DNA of 64,000 nt from Mimosa pudica (Eukaryota; Streptophyta; Magnoliopsida; Fabales; Fabaceae): the NCBI GenBank assembly GCA_029929735.1, contig JAKELP010000011.1, forward strand, positions 4,357,501 to 4,421,500, read 5' to 3'. The translations under genes were made by a program, and so were the position numbers. The notes under the pieces were generated by a model. The model was not told the origin of the DNA and searched no databases. It saw only the letters and a program-made list of their open reading frames with translations. Of this stretch, positions 12,230 through 23,890 are shown one piece after another (within the stretch, counting starts at the first letter, position 1; each line of letters opens with the position of its first letter).

Positions 12230-12622
12230 TCATGTATTTAGTTTATGGATCTTCAAGTGTTGAGGCAGAGTTATGGGGTTGCTTATGGGGCTTGAGATGA
12301 GCATGAGATTCTGAATTTCGACGGGTATCTTTATTTTGTGATGTTATTTCAGCGGTGGAGGGGTTGGAGCATGGCGTTCCGACTTGCATGAGAATGCTGA
12401 TTTATTTGCTAAGATTAGTGAATTAACGCGACATCAGTGGATTGTAGAGCTTTGAGTGATTAACCGGGAGGATAATATAGCTGCATATTTTTTAGCAAGG
12501 AGCAGTTTCAACTATGACTTAGACATTCACGTTATGTCTAAAGCTGATGTGGTGCATCTTCTTTGGATGTAGTTGTTTTTAGTTTTATTTAGTCTTATTT
12601 TGTTTCTTTATATATATAAAAA
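12230..12622 (+). mobile_element. 5'-truncated LINE: RNase H-like C-terminus and tail
   Basis: The frame reads ELWGCLWGLR, then further on INREDNIAAYFLARS and a terminal HLLWM before a TAG at 12570-12572. This is the pattern of the RNase H-like domain at the end of plant LINE polyproteins (ELW...GL...REAN...ADxLA). A TGA interrupts it at the point where the family has Arg before the VINRE block, and upstream frames are broken. A T-rich 3' UTR leads to an A-rich end near 12622. It is a dead copy. Confidence 0.75.
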
Positions 12623-12860
12623 AAAGAAAAACTTAGTTTATCAAAAAATAATAAGTTTATCAAAAAAAAAAAAAACACTTACTTTTTGGCGGGTAAACTC
12701 TTATTATACTGCAGATTGGCGGAGAATTTTTTAAAGGTTTGGCGGTAGCAATTGTTTTATTTTATTTAGTTAATACTTAATTAATAGTAGTATATTCAAC
12801 TAATTAAAATAAATTCAAATCAACCAACCACTCACAATCTCCAATCTCCATCTCTCTCTC

Positions 12861-12870
12861 TATATATATA
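12861..12870 (+). promoter_or_regulatory. TATA-rich promoter of the DUF1645 gene
   Basis: A CT dinucleotide run is followed by TATATATATATA about 140 bp upstream of the ATG at 13006, a normal leader distance for a plant gene. Confidence 0.5.
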
Positions 12871-12963
12871 TATTCATATCATCCTCTCCACAGTAATTGA
12901 ACCCATTTCCTCTCTCAAAAAACAAAACAGAACCAGAAGAAGAAACAGAGCCTATTAACATTG

Positions 12964-13002
<39 letters not shown>
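12964..13002 (+). repeat. (CAT)13 microsatellite in the 5' UTR
   Basis: Thirteen CAT triplets followed by CAC end directly at the ATG of the DUF1645 gene. In frame they would encode a histidine tract, but no ATG precedes them, only TTG at 12961, so they are most likely leader sequence. Length variation here would change the leader, not the protein. Confidence 0.85.
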
Positions 13003-13004
<2 letters not shown>

Positions 13005-13005
13005 C

Positions 13006-13866
13006 ATGTCTCACGTCTCTCCTTCCCCCAGCTTCAACAGCTACTCCTCTGAGACCCTCGCCGAGATCGCCGCCCGCGTCATCCACGAGCTTCACTCCGA
13101 CCACACCTCCGACGTCCCTCTCTACGACACCTGGCCGCCCAACGCCGCCGCCGCCGACGACGACACTTCTCACAACAACAAAAACGCCGGCGACAACTCC
13201 GGCGACGATGATTTCGAGTTCTCTTTTCTTCCTAGAGACTCACACTACTCTTCACCAGTCTCCGCTGGCGATATCTTCTACAACGGTCAAATCCGACCGA
13301 TGTATCCTCTCTTCGACCGATCCTTACTCGACGGAATCTCCTCAATTTCTATCAACAACCAAAACGCATACGAAACGGCGTCGTTTCCTCGCCGGAGACT
13401 TCCGTTACGGAAATTGATGTTCGAAGAGAGAGAAACAGGCTCGTGCTCGTCGTCTACTTCAGAAGCAGAAGACATTGACCTCGAAAGTATCGCTCCAGGA
13501 ACATACTGTGTTTGGAATCCAAAATCTTCTTCGAATTCGAATTCGAATTCTTCGTCGTCGTGTAAGAAAAGTAGTTCCACTGGATCTTCTTCTTCGAAGA
13601 GGTGGAAATTTCGAGATTTGATTCTTCCGAGGAGTCATAGTGACGGTAAGGTACCGCCGCTTGTGGTTTTCGCGGCGAGTAAGAAGGATAAAGAGGGAGG
13701 GAGAAACGGTGACGTGGCACCGGAGAAGGTTTTCCGGCAAATAGCTCCGGCGAAGGAAGAGGAAAAGGAGGGAAGTAAGAGGAAGCAGTCGTTGGCTTAT
13801 AGGCAAGAGTTTATTGGACTTTTTACTAATGTGAATGGACTTGGTAGGAATCTACGTCCATTTTAA
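13006..13866 (+). CDS. DUF1645 family protein
   Basis: This is an intronless gene for a 286-residue, Ser-rich, largely disordered plant protein. It shows the DUF1645 hallmarks in order: an acidic stretch with FEFSF (70-74), DIFYNGQIRPMYPLF (89-103), RRLPLRKLM (130-138), PGTYCVW (164-170), a poly-Ser/Asn linker (174-197), KRWKFRDLI (198-206) and RSHSDGK (209-215). The end has YRQEFIGLFTNVNG. The family is plant-specific and poorly characterised; rice members have been linked to stress tolerance and grain length. It has no signal peptide or membrane segment. The start is the first ATG; the preceding histidine-like triplet run is untranslated. The codon use is GC-rich in the first half (Ala/Pro/Asp codons), unlike the AT-rich flanks, as is common for intronless plant genes. 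Confidence 0.9.
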   Translation: MSHVSPSPSFNSYSSETLAEIAARVIHELHSDHTSDVPLYDTWPPNAAAADDDTSHNNKNAGDNSGDDDFEFSFLPRDSHYSSPVSAGDIFYNGQIRPMYPLFDRSLLDGISSISINNQNAYETASFPRRRLPLRKLMFEERETGSCSSSTSEAEDIDLESIAPGTYCVWNPKSSSNSNSNSSSSCKKSSSTGSSSSKRWKFRDLILPRSHSDGKVPPLVVFAASKKDKEGGRNGDVAPEKVFRQIAPAKEEEKEGSKRKQSLAYRQEFIGLFTNVNGLGRNLRPF

Positions 13867-14522
13867 TTTTAAATTTAATTAATTAGTGCATATTAATTAA
13901 GCTAATCTCTCTTCCATTTCTCCTCTAAATTACTTTTGATTATGTTTTATATGTGTGGTTTTGCGTTTTAGTTGACTAGTGTTTAATTTGCTTCTTCTTC
14001 TTCTACGTCTTTTAGACTATAGAATAATACCTTTTGTATTTCAGCCAGCCTTATAGATTGATTTTTTTTTTAAAAGAATTTTAGGTAAGCTAAATAGTTC
14101 AATTTTTAAACTAATTTATTTAACTTATGAGTTATAACATACAATCTAATCGTGTATAAAATTTATTATAATCAAGTGGTTCATTTCGTTTCATTGATTT
14201 CTTAAAAAAAAAAACTCGACTAGTTAGCACTTATATTTAGGAAAAGATAGAGTGATATTTATACTCAACTAGTCAGTACAATTATTTTACTAGCTAGGTT
14301 AAAGTCTTTAGGGTAGAATTTTTAAATTCATCGTAAGGTATTTTTCAGTTTTTTTTTGTTTTGTTTTTTTTCAATTTTTGGGTGGATGCACTTTGGAGTG
14401 ATCAATTACAACATGATTATAAGTTCACGTTACTCTTTATTTTATTGTAATCAAAGTGGGATGAGAATGGATTATGAATGAGATTATTTTTTGAAACTTT
14501 TGTATGAAATGGTATATTTGCT

Positions 14523-14636
14523 TGATCAAGTTTCACCCGACCTCAACCGGAGTAGAGCTTGATAAAGGGTTTGAAAGCTGTACTAGTTCGTTGTTTCATC
14601 ATGTAATTTTAGTAGTATCCAGTTTTATTAAAAAAA
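14523..14636 (+). mobile_element. Short retro-inserted sequence with A-tail and long target duplication
   Basis: A 114-bp stretch ending in an A run is flanked by near-identical 27-bp repeats at 14496-14522 and 14637-14663 (ACTTTTGTATGA...TATATTTGCT, two differences). This is the structure left by target-primed reverse transcription. The insert may be the 3' end of a LINE or SINE; its family is not recognised. Confidence 0.7.
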
Positions 14637-16415
14637 ACTTTTGTATGAGATAGTATATTTGCTAATGCTAGTGGGGTTAGCTCAGATTTGGTGTGTAATT
14701 GATTTTAGTGTAAAAACGAAGGAGGAAGGAAGGAATGGTCGTAAAGTGTGGCTCTCACTTTTGCCTGAAAGATATTATGGCTTTCTTGAAAATACAAAAA
14801 TTGGAAGAAAAATGGAGGGATGAAATGTTGAGAATGATGTGTGTGCTGGCGATTGCATGGTGAGGTACACAAAGTAAGTTTCGTAAAATTCAGAGAAATG
14901 CGTGTGGGGCTCACACGGCAAGAATAAACTTTGTTTTTTTAAAAAAAATATTCTTCATCCATTATCTTGAACCTTTTAACTAGAAGATTTAATCGAGGTC
15001 CAAAATAATCTAGATTGAATTGGGCAAGACCACATGAACAATTAAGTCCTATAATCAATCAATGAATATGAACATTTTAAAACTCAAGACTTATGATTAA
15101 GATAGTACAACTCCTACCAATTAAACCAATATTTAGTGGTTAATAACTTTGCCTTCTGTGTTAACATGCTAGGAGTACAAGTTAAAGCTAAAGAAGCTAA
15201 TGGACAAGAATATATATAATTCTATTATTTATTTATTTGTGAAGCTGGAAATGAAAATGGTGGCGGAGTTTATGGAGCTTACTATTCCACTGTCCCTAAA
15301 TTCCCTTACAAATGAATCAATACTAAGAATATGTGTTGTGTAACTTCTGTTTTTTTTTCCATTGACTTTTTCGGTCGTTTAGATATTTCTTAAATTTTTA
15401 TTTTTAATTTATTAAAGTCGGAATGGATTACTCAATTCATTTTGAAAATTTGACAGTGTCAAGTATTTTCGCAATTCGTATCCATGCATGTTTTTTGTAT
15501 ACATTAATTCGTATACGTTTTATATTCGGCTTTTAGAGTTTTCTTTCGTTTCACAATAGTACTTTGAAGTTTTAAAACTAATGAGCAACACGAAAACTAT
15601 TGTTCCGCTAATAATAAATTAAGGATTAAATCTGGGATTTTAATGCATGCTTTATGGTTGATATTATAGATTTGTTTCGTTCAAATCAATAATTTAATAT
15701 TCACGCATGAACGATTCTGAGTTTCTTAAAATGGAAGTAATAATATGGTCAAAAAAAAAAAATAAAATGGAAGTAATAATTATTATTTAAACTGAAGTCC
15801 TTCAGACCTGATCTTTCTTTTTCTCCCTCCATTATAGTGATGTGTATTAAATCAAGTTCTAAAGTATTCGTATTAGTTGAAGGTGATATAAACTATAAAG
15901 TGGGTGATGCCTTTAATAAATAAACATCTCAACGTAATTTAATATTTTCCGAGTGAATAAGAAAAGATACCGGCGAGTGTTTGTCACAATTTTTTTTCTT
16001 TTATGTTCTAGAAATAACGTTCCTACTTTGAAGCAGTCATTGTTTTGCTGAGCTTTTATTAATTATACTATCCTCTCCTCACCCAACCTTGCATCTTAAT
16101 CCTGTGAGTTTTTCCTCTTTCTAGCTACCTTATAAATTTATTGAATTGATCCTCTTCTTCCTTTTTAGGACAAAGTTTGATTTTTCAGCATCTCTTTAGG
16201 AAAAAGCTATATAAATAAAAGTGTGAATGTTCACACCTTTTATTGTGTCCCAGCTATAAAGAGAGAGAGAATAAGATAAAAAGAGAGAAGCGGCAGCTCT
16301 TTTAATTATATTCAAACATATAATAATCTAACAATTAACAAATGAAAAAATGCAACTATTTATAAATATTTAACTAAAAAATTTCCTCACAATAAATGGA
16401 AAGCCAATCAAATGT

Positions 16416-16537
16416 TAGGTCAATTCTCCGCCTCCATCGCTATCATATAAATTTCCATAGAGAATGTTGCTGTAGAGTAGTACAAGTAGCTATACATGAC
16501 TACTTATGTCTACATGAATGGTATGAGAATTGACCTA
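16416..16537. repeat. Imperfect 122-bp foldback
   Basis: The ends TAGGTCAATTCTC and GAGAATTGACCTA are exact reverse complements, and near the middle GTAGTACAAGTAGC faces ACTACTTATGTCTAC. It could be a very small MITE or a hairpin-forming transcript. Confidence 0.55.
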
Positions 16538-17055
16538 CACAGCCATGTTCAGAATTTACTTTGTGAACAATCCTAATTCCAATTTTAAATATGAGTACTA
16601 AGAGTTAGATAGAGTTAATTTTTTATTTTAAATATAAAATATTTTCCATTTGTCTCTAAATACAAATTGATGTAAACCTTCTAAAATTAATCTATTTCAC
16701 CTTATATTAAATAATGGAGATTATACATTTTTCGTTTATATTGATACGGATGTAAGGGCATAAAATTTCATTTTCTGGTTCTATTCCATTCCTCAAAGTA
16801 TAATCTCATTAGTTAACGTGACTTTCAGGTTATTAGCAGACTAAAAAACACATCAATCTCATTAGTAAGAAATCATGTACTCTCACTATAAGGATGCAGT
16901 CCGACACCCAAACGTGACATTCGGGAATAAATCTTAAATGGGGGTGACTAAATATACCTTTAAGTGTTATATAAACTACTGTTGTCATATCCTATTATCA
17001 ACCCTAAATTTTATTTTAACAAAAGAAAAGTAAGAATATTTTCTTGCTATATTAT

Positions 17056-17306
17056 ACTCCCTCCGATCCTAAATATAAGACATACTTGACTTTTTTGGAA
17101 AATCCTAAATAAGCAAAATATGTTAATTATAAATTGATTTACCTAATTTTTTTCTCTTAGACTAATTTATTTTATCTATAAACTAATTGATAATCTAAAA
17201 AGATATCAAATATGTCATGATTTAATAACCTAGTTCGCAACTTTAATCTCTCAAAAAAAAAGTCAACTAAGTCTTACAATGGGTCTTACAATGGAGAGGA
17301 GGTAGT
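17056..17306 (-). mobile_element. Stowaway-like MITE, copy 2 (inverted)
   Basis: It opens with TACTCCCTCCGATCCTAAAT and closes with GGAGAGGAGGTAGTA. The interior matches copy 1 in reverse orientation (AAATTGATTTACCTAATTT, TAGTTTATTTTACC-like blocks). Confidence 0.8.
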
Positions 17307-18650
17307 ATATATTTATTTGAGAAGTCAATACACAGCACTGTTTTTGAAGTCTTGATGGGATTGAAATAAGGCTAGGCGTTTACCAGACATGAACATTGGC
17401 ACAGTGCTCTGCTCCCATTGATTATTAGAGTCCTTATATTTTGACTTGCTGGTCTTCCTCTCTTGTCTTTTTCTTCTCCCGATATATAAATAAATAAGTG
17501 GAAAAGAAGGGAGTGGAATAGTGGATAGAGCTTTCAAAAGGGTGAGCATCGGAATTTGGGAAATGCATAAAGTGAAAGAGACCGAGGGCACAGAGACATG
17601 GCTTTACTTTTGCGATGAAGCAGCCACCACAACACATAGCAAAACATTCATATTTCATATACTCCTATGTTCTACTAGGCTTTGGACCATTGGATGGAAT
17701 GTTTTGAACTTTTTAATATTATTTACATATTTAGGAGCATCAAAGAAATTAAGTTTTCACAATGTGAGAAGTGGGAGCCACTACTCATATCAATCAACCA
17801 TATTAACCCAATTCAGCTTCCTTAGCTTTATTTTCTTTTCTTCTTTTTTGAGTAAAATACCTTTCTTTTAAATTACACAATTCCCCCGCACATCATGGCG
17901 GTAACTCCTATTCTTTTTTATAACAAGATAACTCCCATTTTATCATAACATCCCATCTCTTGATGTCCTTCTTTTTTCCTTTGAAAGAGTTTGTGTAGTA
18001 GTACTTCCTATTTCCTAATAATGTTGGTTATTCATGTCATCTCTGCATATAGTAGCCCCGAAAAAAAAGCCAACCCACCGAGCACTTATAAACATATTTT
18101 CAAAAGCAGATTTCATGCTTCATTTACTTAGTTGTTGTTTGGTAGATATCACGATATAAAACCCACGGTGTAAGTCAATGCATGCATTATTTTCTACAAT
18201 ATGGTAAAGAAAAACCTTAATTTTTTGAACTAACAAGTAATGCTTAATTGGGGTGCCAAGTACTGTGTATTTTTTGAAAAGTTTGCATAGCTTTATTTCT
18301 AAGGAAAAATCTCAAAACGAGACGATGAGACTGTGAACATCACAGTCTATGGCACCACAATAAAGTAGGGAAAATGATTGGAAGACTCAAACAGGAAACA
18401 AAACATTAGAGTACTAGTCAATCACGTCCTTAAAAATTTTGTTGAATATATCGTTTGGTTATTTTCCCAACCTTAAATATAATACATTTTTACTTAATTT
18501 GATTAGATTAAAAATCTTGATGAAATTATTACTAAAAAAGGAATGTTACTCAAATTAGTAGTGGGATGTATTTTTTTTTCTAAAACACCCTAACCATCTT
18601 CTATTATTATCCCTCCCCACTTTCTTACTCAGTTACTCGCATATTATTGT
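17307..18650. other. Intergenic region, no gene recognised
   Basis: A 116-codon frame at 17521-17871 has no domain. I see no known microRNA sequence here. Nothing else is supported. Confidence 0.4.
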
Positions 18651-18920
18651 ACTCCCTCTGTTCCTAAATATAAGGTCACTTTACCTAATTTGGAGAGATT
18701 AAGGAAGACATTCTAATGAGTTAGGGTTACATGAAATTTCCAAAAGGCCCTCACCTAAGTTTTAAAAATATCTTCTCACTTTCTTCAAACCACTATTTTT
18801 TAGGTGAAGGGAGTATAGAGGTAATTTGGGAAAAACTTGAGAAAAAAGAGAAAATGATCTTATATTTAGGAACTTATCTACATCCCTAAAGTGATCTTAT
18901 ATTTAGGAACAGAGGGAGTT
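18651..18920. mobile_element. Stowaway-like MITE of a second type
   Basis: The termini ACTCCCTCTGTTCCTAAATA and TTTAGGAACAGAGGGAGT are inverted repeats, but the interior differs from the main family in this window. A second internal copy of GATCTTATATTTAGGAAC lies about 40 bp inside the right end. Confidence 0.8.
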
Positions 18921-21540
18921 TATATTGTTGGGACACATCAATATGCATAATTTGAAAAGAAATTTACAAAATTCAGAATTAAGTCTTTTGATTAAAACTA
19001 AAATAATCAACTCTTCAAATAAGATATATAGGAAGTATAATACTATCATATATAAACTCACATATCAATTAGTGAATATGATAATTAAGATGGTGGCATG
19101 CCAAATTAAAATGGAACAAGCTAACTCTTTTCACACGCATCATTATAGTTTTATTCATTTTCCATGTTATTAAAAAATCTTAAGATTGAAGATTAGGAAG
19201 CTTGAAAGTTGAAATAAACATCAAATTATTTTTACTATTTCACTTATTAAATTAGTGATAATGACGATTTCATGATGCCACGCCAACCTTTACACACACT
19301 ACAAAAAGAAAAGAAAAGATGACGAATCACCAATTTCTTTAATGTCTTAATCCGCAGTCCCATTTGTGAATGCTATGATTTCATTGTGCCACGATAAATA
19401 GGCTTTACCAACTAGAGAAGTATCAATAAAGCAATTAACGTCATAGAAGCGTATAATATATAGAGGCCCGTTGAGTATTGTGATTGACAATAACCGGACA
19501 ACTATTTTTCAGTATTTAAAATGGACAAATACTTTATTTAGTTATAGTTTAATATATAGGGCTTCTTGGATGCAACATGCAAATTTGGATTAGAAGAATT
19601 CGTATCTGAACCCCACTATATATGTGTGTGTGTGTGTGTATTATTAATTTATAATATGTAAGCTAAAGCAAACAAGTAAACTAGTAAATATTCTCACATC
19701 CTTCCTTGTCATATTCATCATCCAGTCAAATAAGGTTGACCTTCTGGAATAATCATATCCGATCCATACTTTTCTCGGTCTCCAGCCATTTGCATGAACC
19801 AAACCAAGGCCAATTCTGTTGACCTAAAACACTGAACTTATATTCATTGAGATTCTAAAATAATATATAATACAGTAGTATTACAAAATCACAAAATTCT
19901 GGCATTGTAATGCTGTTTATTATGTGGTCAAAAATGAAATGTCAGTGAAACAAGAAAATATATACAGGTGACTGGCCATGTTCACTAAAGGGCAAGTGGG
20001 CAACCCACTTTTATAGAAATGGCAGACAATGTCGGGTGTTCCTGTGTCGTCCTTCATTATTCTTGCTTTCTAAATTTCTCATATTATATATATTTTTCAA
20101 TAACATGCATATCAACTTAACGTTACCTGGCAGAACAAAACTTCAAATTAATGCTAGCATTGATGATTTCCCAGTTTTATTTTCTACCAAACTTACATTA
20201 GAAAAACAATTGAATCTAAATAATCTCATCCACCTATCTTGGACGGCTGAAATAGATTAAAATCAAAATTTGTGAATGCGTGTGAACCGCTGACTCTGAA
20301 AAAATTATATATACACACAAAAAATGTTTTCTTCTCTTTGGAGGTATGTGCAACTAGACACCCAAATATAGACACAGAAACAAATGAAATTGTACTTAAG
20401 GGTAGGAATCACTGATCTGTCCAAATTTAACGTTAGTTCAAAGACGCGGCTGTCTTAATCAGACTCTGATATTTTGATCCCACCCAAAAAGCTGACTTCC
20501 CTGCAGCAAATGTACTGCACATGTTCTCCATACATATTTGGCTCCTAAAGTATCTTATATAATTGAGCTCATCATTGTTAGGACGCTTTTCTAAGGTGCT
20601 TATTAATAAAAATATGTTAAAGAAAGAGTTTATATAACTTACATCCCCTAGGAGCGCCTTGGATGATCATCATAAGTTAACAATGAAAGGTGGGGGAAAA
20701 GGCGATGTTTTAGTTTAACGTGCGAGGCAAACAAATTTTTTTGACGTTTTTCAAGAATAGCCAAAGGATTTTCATCAATATCGTATAATACACATTAAAA
20801 TTTGAGATTATGAAATACTACTTCCTCTTAATAAAAGATCTACTTCGTGACATTACAAATAGATCTTATGTTCAGGACTAGAAGCAATATGATATATTTT
20901 TTTATCATATATAAGGATAAATTCTTGTGTGAACTCGATGAACCATGTTATTTATGGTCCGGCTAATAACAACTAAAATGTAAGGTATTAGGTGGAATAT
21001 CTAATTTGACTTTTTTTTATCATGATATCTAATTTGACTTGGTGTCCTAAGAAATCTAACAAACACGTTAAAAAATTTTAAATGACATATTTTCAATGTT
21101 TTTTATTTTACAAATTGAAAAAAATAATGTCATTGGTTATTTAATATTTTTATGATGCCACGTCAGATAAAAAATTACACGTAAGGTCTTACATGTTTAG
21201 TTATTATTGGTCGGAACATAAATAAACGATTATTATTGGTCAAAACATAAATAAATGATGTAGTGCACCAGGTTTACACAAGAATTTCTCATATATATAA
21301 GACCTTTGGACCTTATGACTTCATGAGCTTCTTGTATGATCAAACACGTTACATGAGGAATTCAGCAAGAAGCCATGAAATACACAGTTCTTAATTTCAG
21401 TGTCAAGCTAAAATATGAATTATATATTCTGCTAGAATTTTGAAAGCGAGTTGCATATTGAATGACAATGAAATTTTTTTTGAAGATGGTTTCACTTTTT
21501 TACTTGCTTAGACACGAGAATATGATTAAACAAGTCTTAA
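18921..21540. other. Intergenic region, no gene recognised
   Basis: AT-rich DNA containing a short (TG)n run near 19625-19640 and a possible worn MITE near 20820-20890. Frames at 18925-19173 and 20036-20260 have no domain. Confidence 0.4.
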
Positions 21541-21974
21541 TGATCATATTCTTCTTCATCTATTTCTTTTACATTGTTAATGTATTTAAACTTCAAAGAA
21601 TATTATTGTACTATTTATGTATAAATCATTCAGCAAGTGAGTTTCTTATGTAGCAAGCATCACACAACATAACATAGTGAAGAATTACATAGGCGCCGTG
21701 TTTCAATCATTCAGTGGAGGAATGAAAATTTCATTATTTTCGTACTTATCTACAAACAAGAGGTGTTCTTCCATTACTTATAGGCCCCGCCAAAAAAATA
21801 GTTGATGACAGCCGACCTATTGTTTCAATTAAGGTTGGTCATAATAAAGGATATTGTTGATTCAAATTAATCATGACGTGACTAGTTGGTAACAACCAGA
21901 AATTCAAAAGGCATACAAAAAAGTTTAGTTATCATATGTTTCCCTTCAAGTTCCCTTCTGGTTCAGAAAAGAAA

Positions 21975-22000
21975 AATGCTTCACATGTATGTGAAGCATT
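21975..22000. repeat. Short perfect hairpin
   Basis: AATGCTTCACAT and ATGTGAAGCATT are exact inverted repeats around a two-base centre. The hairpin lies in the unrelated sequence between the two DXR-like blocks. Confidence 0.8.
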
Positions 22001-22269
22001 AACACACAGATCAGAACTGAAGTCATAGTTCATTCATATATGTTCAACTTTATTCAGAGAATCAGATTTATTTTAACTCAAAAAGAAAAAAGATTTTGTT
22101 TTTCATTCACCAGCACAAGAGAGTTGGTTTCACAATTAAGTAAGGAATCGATCGAGAATAACAATTGTTATAGTGAACCTAAATTATACAAAACAATAAT
22201 AAATAAAGGTGTCTCAATGCACAAGGCTCCCATCAGGTGGGGTTCGGAAGGATGAATAAGTGTATTTTT

Positions 22270-22323
22270 ATGCCCATGATATTTGGGCTTTCATTCATTG
22301 CCAAGCCCAAATATCATGGGCAT
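22270..22323. repeat. Perfect 21-bp inverted repeat with 12-nt loop
   Basis: Positions 22270-22290 and 22303-22323 are exact reverse complements (ATGCCCATGATATTTGGGCTT-type arms, given here by position). The arm length equals that of a plant small RNA, but the structure is shorter than a usual microRNA precursor. Confidence 0.9.
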
Positions 22324-22860
22324 TAGTTCAATTCAATACTCTTCTTTCTCTTCCCTTTTTTCTCAAGTAAAGGCCGATACATGTGGCACTTGGTCTTTTT
22401 CTTCAATTCCCTTCAATTAATGTGGATAACTCACTAAATGTACCCAAAAAAATATACAAAATCTAATTAAAATTGAGAAGTCATTAAGAGTCAATATTAC
22501 ATATCAAGTATGTTCAGAAACTTCATTTTAGCTCAATAAAATCATACAAATCTTAGGATTTGTCAATGTTGTTTTTAAGATTTGAATATGTGACCTCGGA
22601 ATCATATAACAACTAGGTTACCAATATTCTGAGGCTTAACCTTTTCCTTGAACTAAAATTTCTGAACACTATTGGCAGATGTTGCACTTTCCTAGTTCTA
22701 TACCTAAACAATGGCAGAATGCTCTGAATCAGCTGGAAGAATTTCTATGTTAAACTTGGGAAAACATAGGAGCCTCAAGCAATAAGTGTCTCTTTGCTGG
22801 CCAAAGCTATGTTTTTACTTGGTCTGATAACAGCATCTGTTGGGCACAGCTTTCATGGCT

Positions 22861-23651
22861 TGTTTGCCAAACATGATGGTATGGCCCGTCCAAGGAAACA
22901 GGCATATGCACATTAGAGCCAAAGCTAAAACCTCACATGACTAACTCAGATAGCTTTAGGTATTCAAGAGGAAATGGCATAGGAACAACTCCTCCACAAA
23001 ACAACAAAGGCCCACCATTAGAGGTATTTGTTTAAACCTCAATAAAGTAGTTAGACATAGACCAATAAATTGATGATCCTAATTCACCAAGTGAGATTAC
23101 TTGAGATGTCATAGTTTAGAAAAGGAAGAATAATGAAGGAATCAAGCAAGGTAGCTCTTGTTGACTATTGAACAATGGTACAAAACTGCATTGATCAGAG
23201 TCCATAAAAGATTGAAATCCTTATAACTATTTGGTTTTTCGTGTTTTCATTTCCTTGGTTTAGATGATTGGCTGGCTGAAAATTTTAAGGTTTACAAAAC
23301 ACCATCACAAGATATTTTTGTGATGAAAAAAAGTTGAGTTTGTGTTTATAAGAATTTCGTGCTTTCTAGATACTTTCCTCAACAAATCTTCATTTAAGGA
23401 CTTACAAATCTTGCATCACCTACAAATGTTGATACCTTCTAATTTTTCAAGAAGCATCTATGCTTTAAATTCAATCCTGAACCATTATTTCAAATACGGG
23501 CCACCCTGCTTCATTCCTTCAACACTCTTCCTTTCCCAAATTAGATATGTCAAGTAGTCACATGTTGGGAATTTGAGTCTTCATTTCATTGGTCTAAATT
23601 TACGTCTACCCACCCTAATTATTAGTGGGGTTTAAGCAAGTACCTTAAAGG
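22861..23651. other. Intergenic region, no gene recognised
   Basis: No domain in the short frame at 23342-23557. The sequence right of the DXR-like block does not continue the match to intron 5 of DXR. Confidence 0.45.
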
Positions 23652-23890
23652 GTACTCCTCTGTTCCTAAATATAAGAGCAAGTTGACTTTTTTGGAGAAT
23701 TCTAAAAAAGCAAAATGAACTACTTAATCATAACATATTTTGTATATTATTAGATCTTATGTTATTTTATAAGTCAAATAAACTAATTTAGAGAAAACAT
23801 TTGGGAAAATTGATTTTTAATTACCTTATTTAGCTTTGTTAGGATTCTCTAAAAAAGTCAACTTGTTCTGATATTCAGCAAAGGAGGAGT
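23652..23890. mobile_element. Stowaway-like MITE, copy 3 (diverged)
   Basis: It opens with TACTCCTCTGTTCCTAAATA and ends with AGGAGGAGTA. The interior keeps AAGTCAACTTG and AAATGAACTA-type blocks of the main family but is clearly older. Confidence 0.7.

Larger units (their letters stand above)
13867..17055. other. Intergenic region with a retro-insertion and a foldback
   Basis: AT-rich DNA downstream of the DUF1645 gene. Two features stand out and are listed separately (14523-14636 and 16416-16537). I see no further gene; frames at 14641-14914 have no domain. Confidence 0.5.
21541..22860 (-). pseudogene. Decayed partial duplicate of the DXR gene
   Basis: Two blocks match the intact DXR gene of this window, on the same strand and in the same order. 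Block 21541-21800 corresponds to about 34080-34380, covering intron 9 and exon 9; it shares TGTTAATGTATTTAAACTT, the AACATAGTGAAGAATT stretch and TTACTTATAGGCCC. Block 22645-22860 corresponds to about 35005-35215, covering intron 6 and exon 6; it shares CACTATTGGCAGATGTTG and TGGCAGAATG.TCTGAATCAGC. Exon 6 carries a deletion of about 13 bp and many substitutions, so no frame survives. Because intron sequence is retained, this is a DNA-level duplication, not a retrocopy. Exons 7 and 8 are replaced by unrelated sequence between the blocks. Confidence 0.85.

Noticed and set aside
12961..13005. Histidine-tract N-terminus (14 His) of the DUF1645 protein
   Set aside because: It would need initiation at TTG. 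The first ATG is at 13006 and gives the normal family start, so the triplets are treated as leader.
12955..13806. Minus-strand frames opposite the DUF1645 gene
   Set aside because: They are shadows of a compositionally biased real gene; no domain, and one begins with a poly-Met run from the CAT repeat.
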